From NCBI RefSeq assembly GCF_029227915.1, contig NC_079880.1, forward strand, positions 30,247,501 through 30,311,500: a stretch of 64,000 nt of DNA, given 5' to 3'. Every line of letters begins with the position of its first letter. The first letter of the stretch is position 1. Below are positions 27,898 to 39,544 of the stretch, piece by piece. The position numbers were made by a program, and so were the translations under genes. The DNA is from Hydractinia symbiolongicarpus. Lineage: Eukaryota > Cnidaria > Hydrozoa > Anthoathecata > Hydractiniidae. The notes beneath the pieces are model-generated. The model searched no databases, was not told the DNA's origin, and worked only from the letters and a program-made list of their open reading frames with translations.

Positions 27898-29754
27898 TGT
27901 TTTCTTTAATATGCCTCGCTGGAAAATGCTACCTAAAGAAATATAACAATGAAGTTAATAATTATTAATAACACATACATTCCATTTCTAAATACTTAAA
28001 TTTGTTGCTGGCGCTGGCTGCTGTAACACAAAACAATCCTGTGCAAAGTAATAAAAAAATAGAATCCACGCAAGAGCTTACGGAAGGTGGCAATTTACTT
28101 TTTAGGAGACGAAAAATTATTGGCTAGGCCTATAAAACGAACTGGTTTTCCATTTCGGAGGCAAGAAACTTAACATTTATCCACATACACCCAAAAGGAT
28201 TTCGAGAATTCAGAGATAAACCAAATTTTTCAGTCATGCTAAAATACAATATGTCTACAGCATTAGCCCTACACGACAACCTTTTAACGCTTTTAAATAC
28301 AGAAGAAAATACATTTATTTACCAATCGCAACAAACAATCGTTTGATTTTGAATAGTCACATGAATCTATAGCTAAAAAATTAGTATCAGGGAGCGTTGC
28401 AAAGTTTGGAAAGAACTTTAACAGTTTCCCTTCGTGTTACACGTAGTAAAAAACAATTTTTACCCATAATTAAAAGAACAACCACCTTTTCAGCAAAGAA
28501 GGATACATCTAGTTAAGTCATTCTTATTTTGTTGTAAGCACCATAATAAATTTTCTGAGCGATTAATGTGCAGTGGAGGTCATGTATTTGTAACCCTCAT
28601 TTGTTGTCAAAAGGTAAAAATTAAGGTTTAGTCATAATCCAAAGATTGCTAGATACAACTTTGTCCTTAGGGGATCTTGTATCTGTCTGAAATCCGGGAC
28701 GGTGTCAAAGTGTCAAAAAGATACAAGATCGCTTGGGATCGAGGTTGAATGAGACTAAATACATTAGCTGGACTATTCGATACGACATAAAATTTGAATC
28801 GTCGCAGATCCCTAGAGAATGTAATATGTTGACTAACAAAAATAGACAACAAAACATTTTCTTAATGGAAAGTAAGTATAGCAAATTCACGGTTGACAGA
28901 TTTAATCATGATTTAAAAACTGTAGCAAAGTTTAATTTAAACTGTAACCAAGGACGTCTTGCGTTAACTGTTTTGCTTAACCATGGAACACGGATTTCAA
29001 ATAGTTATGCCCTCCAACCGACCTTGTTGGCCGAGTTTTCCTTGTACCTGAGAATTTTGATCTGCAAACACCGAAACGTGCGTCGTTAATTTTTTCCAAT
29101 ACTTCCAAGTATTGCTTCTGATCTTTGCCTTTCTTTTACCTTTATAGATATTTTTTTAAGAACGCGTATTTAAGAGAATCTGTGTCAACTTTTATAGCAT
29201 GAGGAACAACCGTTGCGTTCGTCTTTGGTTGTTAAATGTTGTAATTGTGATTTGGTAAAGGACGACTGCCTTTGATTCTTTCAACAAACCGAGATCATGC
29301 AAGTTTAAAAACGTCCCTTTTAAACGTGTCTTTACAACGCATGCAACATTTCCTTGGTTGATACTACGCTCCCTCCCATGGAAATGGAGAGCAACTTACT
29401 ACTCTCCTGCGTAGAGAAGGAAATTTTCCTTTTAAAGTACTAACTAGTTTTTATATTTTGTCTTTGCGTTCAAAATACCATTGTTGTTATCACTAGTGAC
29501 GTATTCCCTTGTGTATTTACGTCATTATTGACAGCATTAACAGTAATGCTATTTTTTGGAGTATCGCGATTAACAATTACACGTGTTTGATTTTTCCACA
29601 GTGTCTGGCTGGAATGCTCGGCTGCGATGACAACTTTGCTTTTTTCTGATGGTATATGGTATATAAGTAAATTTTTCTTCAGTTTGTAATCAGATCAAGG
29701 AATTTAATTATAGTTTTATCAAGTTCTATATAAGAAAAAAATATGTCACCCGAA
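27898..29754. other. AT-rich intergenic sequence, no gene recognised
   Basis: No repeat of the satellite monomer and no coding signal that I recognise. The longest open frame (28733-29089, plus) encodes 118 residues without a familiar motif and with AT-driven composition, so I do not call it a gene. Confidence 0.6.
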
Positions 29755-29758
29755 ACTT

Positions 29759-29782
29759 TATATATGTATATATATATATATC
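29759..29782. repeat. Short TA microsatellite
   Basis: Mostly TA dinucleotides with one TG interruption. Confidence 0.8.
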
Positions 29783-30346
29783 ATACAAATCAAACATTGT
29801 CGGAGAATTAAGAAAATACCGTCCAACATGTTATCAACAAGAAGACAATTGATGCGGAAAGTTTTCTTGCAAAAAATTCCAACTTTTTTAAAAAAAGTAA
29901 AAACTAGGGACCCTATAAAATGTATATCTCAGTTTATTATTTACTACTACAAAAATGACATCAAAATGATTGATAGCGCGATGTAGTTTAGCATTCTTTA
30001 TTTGCTCAATTATGGTCAATAGAGATATACAGCTAAAGAACATAAATATTGCAAAAAATATGCTTGTCGACCTAAATACTATATTTTTCACAACCTTCCA
30101 ATATACACAGCGTAAAGCAAAAGTTGTCATTAAAAAAGAACAAAATAATGTGTGGCCATTAACTGTACCATTAAAGCAGCCAGATGCATAGGGGTTTCTG
30201 GCAGCATATGACTGTTGTGATAAAAATGGTTGCTTTTGTGAAAAATAATGTTTAAAATTAATGGGTGACTCAAAAACGTCGCCTTATGTTCATGGTCGTC
30301 CAAAACATTATATTTGACGTACGCAATGTCGCCATAAACTACAAAT

Positions 30347-30349
<3 letters not shown>
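29783..30349. other. AT-rich spacer, nothing recognised
   Basis: Open frames on both strands overlap one another and have no recognisable motifs. I see no structured element. Confidence 0.5.

Positions 30350-30439
<90 letters not shown>
30350..30439. repeat. (AT)n microsatellite, about 90 bp
   Basis: Uninterrupted AT dinucleotides. The run produces artificial Tyr-Ile open frames on both strands. It can extrude as a cruciform and is prone to length change. Confidence 0.98.
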
Positions 30440-30440
<1 letters not shown>

Positions 30441-31950
30441 TGTATTTCACTATTATCCAGCTTCCCTGTTATTCCCACCTCAAGTAATCGTGCCTTTTTG
30501 CCATGGATTGTAAAAAATATTTCTGCCTCCCCAAAATTTGCATACATTATCTTTGGAAGAAATTTTTGTGGAACTTTTTTTTGCAGAACTTTGGGCCAAA
30601 TCCGCAAAAACATTCCACAACAATTTCAGAAATCAGTTAAAAACGGTCAAAAGATTTTTTCTACAAAATTTTCCATTTTGGCTATCCGCAACAATTTCTA
30701 CCGCCAAATTTTTCATTTCTTCATACTGTGATTACTTTAGGACCTTAGTCATTGAGTTCTATGTTGCTCATTTGTAAATGCCGTAACTTCTGAATACTTC
30801 GTTAGACAAAATACTGATTTTGCCTCTACTAAAATAACACCCAAAAATTAATACCGCAAATTTCTTGAAAATGTTGTCATCTGCACAAATATATTCTGCA
30901 AAATGAAGCATTTTTGTACCACTCATCCACAAAAATTATTTTTCAGGAAAATTTATTGTGCAAATGATTTGTATCCTTGGCAAGTTAGGCTCTTACAACA
31001 ATTTTGAATGCATATTAAAATTCCAATTAAAAGTTACAAAGGTAGTTGCGTTGCTTATAGCCTGAAACAGATTTGAAGTAAAGCGATGTGTGTTTATACT
31101 TTTTATGCTTCATATTTCCAAACTATGTTAAAAACTTGCTGAGTCTTGCTAAAGACAATACTACACTGAAGTTTTTTTACCCAAAAATAATCCTACATAT
31201 CCAGCCTATATCCTGCAATATCTGATTCCTGCCAAACCCACCTTTATTTTGTAGGTTAAAACACTATTCCAGTGGTGAAGTAATAATAGAGTAAATATGG
31301 TATTCTTAACTGTTAAATATAACATTTTAGGGATGCTTTTAGGCAGGTTTAGAAACTTTTAAAAAAATTAAAATATTTATGAAACTGCCAAAATTTGTCT
31401 TTGCAAACTTTACACGCAGGTTTTCTTCTTGGAAAGACAGACATCACAACTATTTAGCGTTTCACAGTATCACCTGATTTTTTTTATAAAACTTCATAAA
31501 ATGGTGAAAAATGTTATTTTACCTTGCATTTATACCTGTCATCTTTAAATATATATAGGGCACAGAACAATATCACATTAATGTGCTAAGATTATTTTGA
31601 GTTCTTCATATATGTTTTTTTAGTATTTTTCTTTCTTTTTTAGGTCAGTCATAATCTAACACAGCCATCATCAGCATTTTCAAAAAATGTTGACAGAGTA
31701 AACTGCAAACATTAAATTGTGAAAATGAACCATCACTAAAACTAATGTATACTTATATAATTTATTCTAGTCTTATTTTGGTTAATGGTATTTACTTCAC
31801 ATTATTTTTCTGGAAAACTCGACTTCTATGGTTTTCATTGTCAATTTAACAGAATTTGTATCATGAAATTTTTAGAACTTTCCAGGTAGATCCCCAGTTT
31901 TTATACCTTTTTGGAACTATGTGTAAATTTGTATATGTATCTTTAGGATT
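30440..31950. other. AT-rich intergenic sequence, no gene recognised
   Basis: There is a loose recurrence of words such as CAAAATTTTCC and CCGCAAC around 30530-30720, but no clean repeat or coding signal. Confidence 0.5.
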
Positions 31951-32090
31951 GCAAAAAAGACGTCTTTAAAACGCACGGAAAAGATGTCGTAAAGACAAAC
32001 ATAAAAAGACGTCAGAAAAGCGGACATTTAAAACCAAAATAAGACGAAAAAAACCTCGCATGGAACTACGTCTTAAAGACGTTTTTTGCC
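31951..32090. mobile_element. GACGTC-rich 140-bp inverted-repeat element (MITE-like)
   Basis: The left arm at 31951 (GCAAAAAAGACGTCTTTAAA) is matched on the opposite strand by the right arm ending at 32089 (GCAAAAAACGTCTTTAAGAC), apart from a two-base gap and one mismatch. The interior repeats the words AAGACGT and GACGTC several times. The arms and small size suggest a miniature inverted-repeat element. I could not identify a target-site duplication. Confidence 0.5.
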
Positions 32091-32101
32091 GGCTAGGCAT
32101 C

Positions 32102-32211
32102 TGGCAGCTGAGAAATCTGTTCATTGAGAAGATAGCCCAGGCGAACGTGTACATGTGAGTGAAATTTGTAATGGGTTCCATTATGTTGTGTATAACACAA
32201 ACAGCAAATAT
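32102..32211 (+). repeat. 110-bp direct repeat, copy 1
   Basis: Matches 34801-34910 in the same orientation with roughly a dozen mismatches, at an offset of about 2,700 bp. It includes GGAACGTGTACATGTGAGTG-like sequence and AACACAAACAGCAAATATT. The second copy lies in an open frame that may belong to a decayed recombinase-like gene, so this may be a duplicated fragment of it. Confidence 0.75.
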
Positions 32212-32471
32212 TCTTCCGATTTTTAATTCAAAGTATTCGCCTTGTTCTAGCGTTTTCTTCGTTTTGCATCAGTTTCCTAGAGTACGAGTCAATTTTGAGA
32301 TAATATTTTTCTTTAATCCATACATGTGACCTTTGAGAAACATACGCGATCGAAAAGGCTGTTGAAATAGCGCACATTATCCAGTTATTTGGTTTTGCGT
32401 CAAAATGCCACATTTTGCCTATGTTGCCTAGCAACGAATTGATTAAACTTTTGACTTTATTTCGTCGCGCC

Positions 32472-34365
32472 ATTACGGAGTTTCATACTGCGCAGGTCTG
32501 GGCGCTAGCGAAGCGCTTTGTAGGCACAAATTTTTGGCTTGTTTTCATTTGTCTCGATGCCCCAAATAATTTTTATGGTCAGTTTTTCACAACTATTCTG
32601 GTTAGTGCTGCGAAAAGAGGCAGAAATGCAAAATCCTGCCTGATGTTTCTTCAACTAATTTTTTACTTTAACTGACGTTTTGCTTTTTAATAACACGTTT
32701 AAATGGTGTTGCTAACCCTCTTTGTGGTATATTGACATGGGTAAGATGTTGGAATCGAAGAAAACTTAAATTACTGACTTTTATAGAGAGGCAAGAGAGG
32801 ACATATTGTTGATGTTGGTTTTAGGCTTCCTGTTGCAAGCTAGCTACATATACCACATATTTTGTGTTTGAGGAATAAAGTAATGGTTAAAAAGAAACAC
32901 TGTTCTATCATTATCAATGCACTTTGGCAAGAAGAAATAAAAATTACAGCTAGCTATGAAAAGACTTTTTTTACAGTAAGCTATAGCTAGCTAGCTATAT
33001 ATGGATTTGCAAGTTTGAGATGGATTAACGTGGAAGAGCATTTAATAAAGGATTTATTTGCAAAGTATAGCTAACTAGTTATATAAAAAAGAGCACAGAT
33101 GAAATCGATTGAAAATAAAATACACACTTCAATGATATAATGACTGGCTCTGACTTTTCGTTAGAAATTGTATATAAATGTTACATAACTAGCTAGGAAG
33201 GGATATATATAATAGCATGTTACACTGTATTAATGTGTTCTCAATTTAGTAAAATGCAAGAATAAATTAAGGCAAGATCCACTTTTACAATTTTGTGATA
33301 GCTATAGTAATTTTGGTACATTGACATAAGAAAAATTTGGCAACCGAAAATATTTGACGAAAACAGCTAAAGTCACTAAATTTGTTTAAAAAGTTATTTT
33401 CCATTAAATTTGTTTATTTTAACCACAGTATGTTATTTTATTTTATATTTTGCAGCGGTCGAAACTTTGTACTTTACAGATTTAAATTATTCCAATGCAA
33501 AATTGAGGCGTAGCAATTTTTAAGGCTAAGTTGGTGTTCAAACTGCACTGTTTGATGTTTTTTGATGGAAATGACTTTTTATCATCCTATTTTTAGCATC
33601 TGGGTACTTGCCCACCTATATATTTACTAATTACTGTATGAATAAGGCTACGATATATATGACTGACCCAGTGTGACCCCTAGCTAACAAAAACTACGAG
33701 ACAGATACAGCCAGCTTTTTGACAATTTTTAATGTGGTTTATAAAAAATGTAGGTAGATCCGCCCTGGTTAGTTAAATAAAGTTTCTAGCAAACACAAAA
33801 TAAGAAATTTTAAAATTGTTTTTTAATATTATAGCTAGCTAGGTATCTGTGTAATGAGCATGAAACTATAAGTTTAGAAAAAAAACAATTGTTTTTTTTA
33901 CTTTTTTTTAATGAGCTACATTATTTTGGCTGTACTAGTAGCTATATAAATCTTGAATGACATAACTAGCAATTTCTTTGTGATCAGCACTGTGATATTT
34001 TTAGGACAATATTAAAATTTGTGATGTAACTAGCTTCCAAAATAAGGTTTCTTTCTCTTTTGACTGCCAACTTTTCATTATGAGTGTACCCCAAAACTTG
34101 AAGCAATTAAATTAATAACCAAGTTTAGGTCTTGAACTTTCAAAATATACAATCTTATGTCAATACTGAGTATCCTTCCTTAAAATAATTGTAAAATCAA
34201 TATATCGTACCAGTTTAAAAAGTGAAAATACAAAAGAAAAAGTGAATAATTCTCTGCGTACTGCATGTTTTTCTTAGCAAATGCCTTACGCTCTGCGGGG
34301 GATATATAAAATTGTCCCCACAAGCGCTTCGCTAGTGCCAGACCTGCGCGGTATGAAACTGTAAT
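32472..34365. mobile_element. 1.9-kb non-autonomous DNA element with about 55-bp terminal inverted repeats
   Basis: The left end (32472-32530) and the reverse complement of the right end (34311-34365) share ATTAC..AGTTTCATAC, GCGCAGGTCTGG and CTAGCGAAGCGCTT with only a few substitutions and small gaps. The interior is AT-rich, contains many AGCT/GCTAGC words, and has no transposase-like frame, so it would depend on proteins made elsewhere. I could not identify a target-site duplication, so the superfamily is unknown and the exact outer boundary is uncertain by a few bases. Confidence 0.7.
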
Positions 34366-34760
34366 TGCATACTATGACATCGTTATCAAGTAACTTGAGA
34401 AAAAACGATAAATTTTTATTATGGGTAAACCACCTTAACTTTTACAAAAAAGTCAAACTTGTTTTTTCATTTTACTTAGGATATCTATTTTTCAACGGTC
34501 AAAAATTGGTAGTTTTTGTATACTGTATACTGTTAAAAAATCCTAAATAACTGTAACAGCAAAAAGTGTGTAGGAAATAGTGTACAGTGAGAGTGTATTA
34601 AATACAAACATGGTCAGTGCCAGTTGCCAATGATACTGAATTCGATCTGGAACCACATTTGTCTATCGTAGATATCTTTCACGAGGTAAGGATTATTGAT
34701 ACTGTCATGATAAATATCTTAGTGGTGATACTTAATTGAGTCAGAAAAGCTCCACTAAAT
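34366..34760. other. Short AT-rich spacer
   Basis: No recognisable gene. A frame at 34365-34550 is low-complexity and unconvincing. Confidence 0.5.
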
Positions 34761-34761
34761 A

Positions 34762-36652
34762 TTGTTACATAATTTCGAATTTCGCGTTAAAAAGAACATC
34801 TTGCAGCTGAGAAATCTGTTTATTCAGATGGTAGTCCAGGGGGAACGTGTACATGTGAGTGAAATTTGTTATGGGTACCACTATGTTGTATTTAACACAA
34901 ACAGCAAATATTTTACAAAATTTTGCGGGAAAAAACCCGGAAATTCACGATATGTCAGCACAGTCCACAAAAAGGTGAAAAGAGTGGCGGATAGTCTGAC
35001 CTTAAGCAAATTATTAAGAATAAAGGCGTTCAGAAAAATAGAAAGAGAAGGCATAGTGAAGTACAATAAAGGCATCTACAGTATCAGGGGGAACGAAAAA
35101 GAAGAAAATACTTTAAACTTCTCCATTGCAGTTCATATTCAGCAATGATATCAAAGAGGTTTTTTTCACAACATCGACGATCTTGTGGAAAAAAAATGAT
35201 GCTCTATCAGTCGGTTTGCCATTATATATGGGATCCATTCCTAATAGGGATAAAATGGCTGAGACATTTCTCAATAACATTTTATGCAAAATCAGGGAAG
35301 ATGAAATCGGCTCTATTGTCAGAAAAGAGGCGAACATTCTTTACCTGGGCTGTATAATGTCTAAAAAATTACAGGACAAGAAAGAAAAAAAAGGCTGTAT
35401 TATATAACACGTTTAAATCCTTTGATGGTATTCACGAAAAATGTTTTAACATCATTGACATGTTTAACAGAGATAACTTCGATTATCTATGCGATGCCGG
35501 AGATGCTATTACTGTCAAGGATGGAAAAACTATATAGGCACGCTTAAGACATAATTTATATTATGTAATGATAAAGGCAGTGAAAACCTTAGGGGATAAA
35601 ATGTTTCTTGAACGACAAGAAATTTTATCAACGGAGCTGGATAGCTTTTACAAGTCCTTAAAATCCAATGAGGATATCATTGTTTCTTTTGCAAGGTAAA
35701 TAACCTTTACGTGACCTTTTATCCAGCAGGTTTCAGCATCATGACAAAATTTTTTCTGCACAAAAACGAATCTCCCTCTCCGATAAACAAATACTAATAA
35801 CCTTATTTGGAATGAAGGTGGGGGGCATAAAGTGCACAAGGGAAATTTAAATTTTAATATCTTCCAAAATACTCATTTAACTGTTATAAACTGTGTGACT
35901 ATCACCAATTTTGTCTGACATTTTGTTCCAATAAAATTGACTTTACCTTCAGGATTTATTTATTAGCCGTTGCTCAAAACCACCATATTTAGCAAACTTA
36001 AATAATGACCTAATAATCCTATGTGTAAGAAAAGTTAGGTCACTAACAGAAAATCGAAACAGAATGACAAAATATTAGCCAGAATGCTGTTATACAAAAA
36101 TATGCTGACTTCACAAGAAAATAAGTATGCTAATTTATTCAATTATTCGCAGACTACAACTGTAAAACCACAAGAGCAAAAAAAGTGCATACCAATTAGG
36201 CTTAAATAACTCTGACCGCAAACTTTCACATGCATTTTATTCCTTAGGTATGATTTAAAAAGAACAAAACCAGAGAAAAGGAGAAAGCCATGCCAGCTTC
36301 CTTTGGGAAGTGATGTAAAAATGTTGCATACGCATGTTTTGTGAGAAGTTTGAATTATGTGAGAAGTTTGAGTTTTGGGTCCTCTTCATTTTCTGTAAGT
36401 TGCGAAATCTAGCGATGACTCGGCCAACACTTTTAAATGCGAGATCAGGATGCACGGAAAAAATCTGGCGTGGCAGCATATAATAAGTTTGTATTTGCAA
36501 GCACGCACTTATCCGACCTAAATTTTTCTGGTTGGCATGCCATGAAGGATATTTGTGCCAAGTTAAATCTGAAAAACCCAACTTTGCTAAACGGCACAAG
36601 TAACTGGCATAGAATGAGCACGCTGTATGCCGCCCTTGATATTTTTTAATTT
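34762..36652 (+). pseudogene. Decayed tyrosine-recombinase-like gene of transposon type
   Basis: Three separated pieces in different frames can be read as one family of uncharacterised cnidarian recombinase-like proteins. A first piece covers 34762-35148. A middle piece (about 35126-35690) contains IREDEIGSIVRKEANILYLG, then MFNRDNFDYL and LRHNLYYVMIKA after a frame change and an in-frame stop. A C-terminal piece (36437-36649) contains KFVFASTHLS, SGWHAMKDIC and HRMSTLYAALDI, which I take to be the region holding the recombinase H-x-x-R-like box, here with W where R is expected. Roughly 35700-36430 has no matching frame and may be an insertion or an old intron; CAAG followed by GTAAAT at 35694 resembles a splice donor. 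It is broken by stops and frameshifts, so no product is expected. Family assignment is from remembered pattern only. Confidence 0.45.
34801..34910 (+). repeat. 110-bp direct repeat, copy 2
   Basis: Partner of 32102-32211. The substitutions between the copies mostly leave the frame beginning GERVHVSEIC readable in both. Confidence 0.75.
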
Positions 36653-36789
36653 TAAGAACGATTTGGACTTTTTTCTGTATGTGTGATTTTACACCGACCG
36701 CGGTTTCTTGTTTATAATCGAAAGCAAAACATATAGCAGATGTCAAGCACTCGCGCAATTAGAAATTTCTATAAAGCATCTACAAATTA

Positions 36790-37712
36790 TAAAATACTAC
36801 CGTTTGTAACGTCTGCATTCGGCGGTCGTACCCAAATTTCTTGGTAAGGAAAAGTTAACATTTTATAGAAATATCTCCACCATTATCGAACATCATGATA
36901 TTCCTAAAGATTTAATCATATGTTTTCACTGCTAAATACACTTCAACCCTAAAGGAGCAAAGGCGGTCTCTATAACAGGTGTTGATGATAAGAGACAGAT
37001 CACAGCAAAATCTACTATCAGCATGACTGGCTCATTTCTACCAATACAACTCATATAGGAAGGAAAAACCAAAAGATGTCTTCCTAACTACGACTTTCAA
37101 GGTTTCAATGTCACTTATTCCCTTAATCATTGGTCAAACACCGAAAGGTCGGTTGAGCTTGTTCCAGAAAGTCCCTTATTTGAAGAATGTTAAATTAAGC
37201 AAGAAGTACCTAAGAGGGCAGATGTCACTGATAATCTTGGACACGTTCAAAGGGCAAGATAACGACGTTGTCCTAAATATTTCTGCGAAGCATTTTTGCT
37301 AAGTTGTGATCGTACCACATAATCCCACAAACAAGTTCATCCACTGGACATCACTGTGAACAAACCAGCCGGTTCTTGCTTCCAGTTTTTTTGCATTCAC
37401 CGTTCCTGTAGACAAGATACATCAGTGCAGCTTGCTGTATTGTAAACCTTTTTCATTAAATTTGTACAACGAATGATATGCTGAACAGGTTGCTAAGCAA
37501 TGTTAAAGGACACCGGCAAAAGACATCCAAATATCTTCAAATCTGGTTCAGTTGAAAGTTATACATGCCAGTTGGATATCTACGTTGTATGATTACCTTT
37601 GCAATAAAAAAGAAATTACACTCAACGGATTCGAAGATGCTGGTATCACAGAGACTGTAGAATCAGCTAATATTGCGCTGCAAAGGGAAGAGCATCCGTT
37701 TAAAAAATAGAA
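36790..37712 (+). pseudogene. Decayed DDE_1 (pogo-type) transposase
   Basis: The reading runs across several frames: DIPKDLIICFH, FNPKGAKAVSITGVDDKRQ, MTGSFLPIQLI, then a TAG stop at 37056 where the family has Y followed by GKT, then NYDFQGFNV and NHWSNTE. Next come ILDTFKGQDND (second catalytic Asp at about 37240) and, after a one-base frame change, HPLDITVNKPA (third catalytic Asp at about 37347). The spacing of the last two acids fits a pogo-like DD35D enzyme. The region carrying the first Asp is degraded. No terminal repeats were found. This is a separate family from the intact transposase at 57376-58818. Confidence 0.7.
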
Positions 37713-38620
37713 CAAATAATGCCTTCGAACTAATATAACGTGACATGCTTTTTTATTTATTTTTTTTGAAGAAAAAATGTCTGTATTATGATTATTATTT
37801 ATTTAATTTAATAATGGTTTAGGATACACCTAACTCTACACTTTTGTTATACCTGTTCCCTTTACTGGAAATTTTGATAGTAAAAATAAGTTCATAAATC
37901 TGATAAAAATTAGCAACAATGAAGAAAATACGCAATTGTTCTATTGCTGAGAACAAGGAATTATTAGTTCGTAGATTAAAAGTACTGCTTTTAAGAGAAT
38001 AATGACAGTTCATTTTTTAAAGTATTATGATAAAATAGCCAACAGAAAAAAATAAAATCTGGTAGGAAATAATAGTTTTTGTTGTCACTAATTCACTGTA
38101 TATATTCAAAACACATTGCGCAATAAATATATTCAATTGATACATATACTGAAAATTGGTCTTACCTATGTATTATTAGAGTGATTTTGACAAGATTATC
38201 GTAAACACAAGTTTTTCATGCATTTTCCTGTTATTGGACTAACCTGCACAACTAAAAAATTGTTCTCGTATTAATGGCTATGACACTCATGAAAAATGAC
38301 AGATCCTGGACAGGGCTAAACCTAAAAAACAAATATATCAAGTATAATCATTAGATAAACTAGGGTGGGTAATAGAATAATAGTTACCCTCAACGGGTAC
38401 GTACTGCACAACTCATTTTCCAGAACCATTTTTTAATTTAGGTGACAGGGGTCAGCTCGTCAAATTCAGATTTTGTAGCTTGTAAAGTGATCGTGCTGTT
38501 TAGCATTAAACCACATCACAAGAGAAGAGATAGTCTGGGTATTCAGCCATTTCGGGTCACTACGGCAAAAGTACCTGACCTACAACAGGTGGTCAGAAAG
38601 TAAGGGGACTGAATTTTGTA
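37713..38620. other. AT-rich spacer, nothing recognised
   Basis: No coding or structured feature seen; open frames are short and AT-driven. Confidence 0.5.
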
Positions 38621-38622
38621 AA

Positions 38623-39245
38623 ATGGCTGCGGCGAAGGAAGATTTCCTTTATGGAAAGAACTTCAAGCTATATTGGAGGCTATAGATAAAGATATTTTAC
38701 AAAATAATTCAGACTTTTAAGTGGAACTAACCACAGTTGTGAACGAAATACACAAGGAGAACACAAAAGCCACCTTTAGCTGTAGTTTGTGTCCTAAAGT
38801 TTGTTTCTTGAAGAGGATTAGCACGCCATACCAACACAAAACATAGTGACCACGACAAAGGTGATTCTGCAGGATCGGGTGATACAGATGACAAGGAATC
38901 TGAGTAGGTGTTGCATCCACTGTATTTTAAAAAATATATGGAAGAAGCTGTTTTGAAATTAGCTGGTGATAAATGTTACCCGTCAGAAATCACCAATGAA
39001 ATCAAAATGTTCAAGGTTGGTGGCATTGACAATGTTATATCGTCTTATGCTCTTGTGAAAGCCCTTAAAATTGTTCAATAATGGGAATGCGTTGATTTAT
39101 AAGAATATTTTAAACATAGAGCACCCTTTTGGTTTAAGCTTGAATCGCAACTGTAGCGTACTGTTTGGATTTGAATTTACAAAAAATCATTATGATGATG
39201 GCATAGCTAGTGAGCTAGCTGCAGTTTTCTATCTTGATTTCTGAT
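38623..39245 (+). pseudogene. Decayed C2H2 zinc-finger protein fragment
   Basis: An ATG at 38623 leads, with frame changes and a stop, into ELQAILEAIDKDILQ and TTVVNEIHKENTK, then a zinc-finger signature. The cysteines lie at 38781 and 38790 (CSLC) and, after a one-base shift, the histidines at about 38827 and 38842 (RHTNTKH). It continues with LHPLYFKKYMEEAVLKLAGD and CYPSEITNEIKM. This resembles an uncharacterised family expanded in cnidarians: one C2H2 finger followed by an LHP-x-F and CYP region. Function unknown. Multiple frame breaks make it a pseudogene. Confidence 0.5.
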
Positions 39246-39473
39246 GTTTTCACAATTTTTTGAAATGTATATAGCTACCAATATAAAAAGGGTGGCGGAG
39301 GGTGGGATAGATAGATTCCCCCGGGTTTTGGAATTTTTTAGTGGGTCTTATTTTGAAAGGTGTCTTGAAACATGGCAAGACAAACAAGTATAACTGTCTT
39401 TTTTAACCATAGCATTTTTGTGATATGTGAATAAATGTGGTTGTTGTGAGTGCAAGATAATAATGCTCTTCAA
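39246..39473. other. Spacer leading into a SINE head
   Basis: Nothing coding. It could be the body or tail of the tRNA-derived element on the minus strand. Confidence 0.4.
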
Positions 39474-39541
39474 GCCCTGTCCAGGATATGAACCTGTATC
39501 TCTCATTTGCATAAGTGTCATAACCATTAGACCAACAGTGC
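39474..39541 (-). repeat. tRNA-derived SINE head (tRNA-like pseudogene)
   Basis: On the minus strand the sequence has an A box (TGGTCTAATGG) and a B box (GGTTCATATCC) of RNA polymerase III promoters, and a near-complete acceptor stem (6 of 7 pairs). The D stem GTC/GAC is present. The best anticodon stem (CTTAT/ATGAG) leaves a 4-nt loop, so it is not a working tRNA. The head aligns with the tRNA-like sequence at 56225-56290, which suggests one SINE family. Confidence 0.6.
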
Positions 39542-39544
39542 TGG

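Noticed and set aside
28733-29089. 118-residue open frame
   Set aside because: No motif recognised and composition typical of AT-rich non-coding DNA.
30130-30613. Tyr-Ile repeat proteins
   Set aside because: Translation of the (AT)n microsatellite.
36255-36758. 167-residue minus-strand frame
   Set aside because: It is the reverse shadow of the recombinase-like C-terminal piece and contains no recognisable motif.
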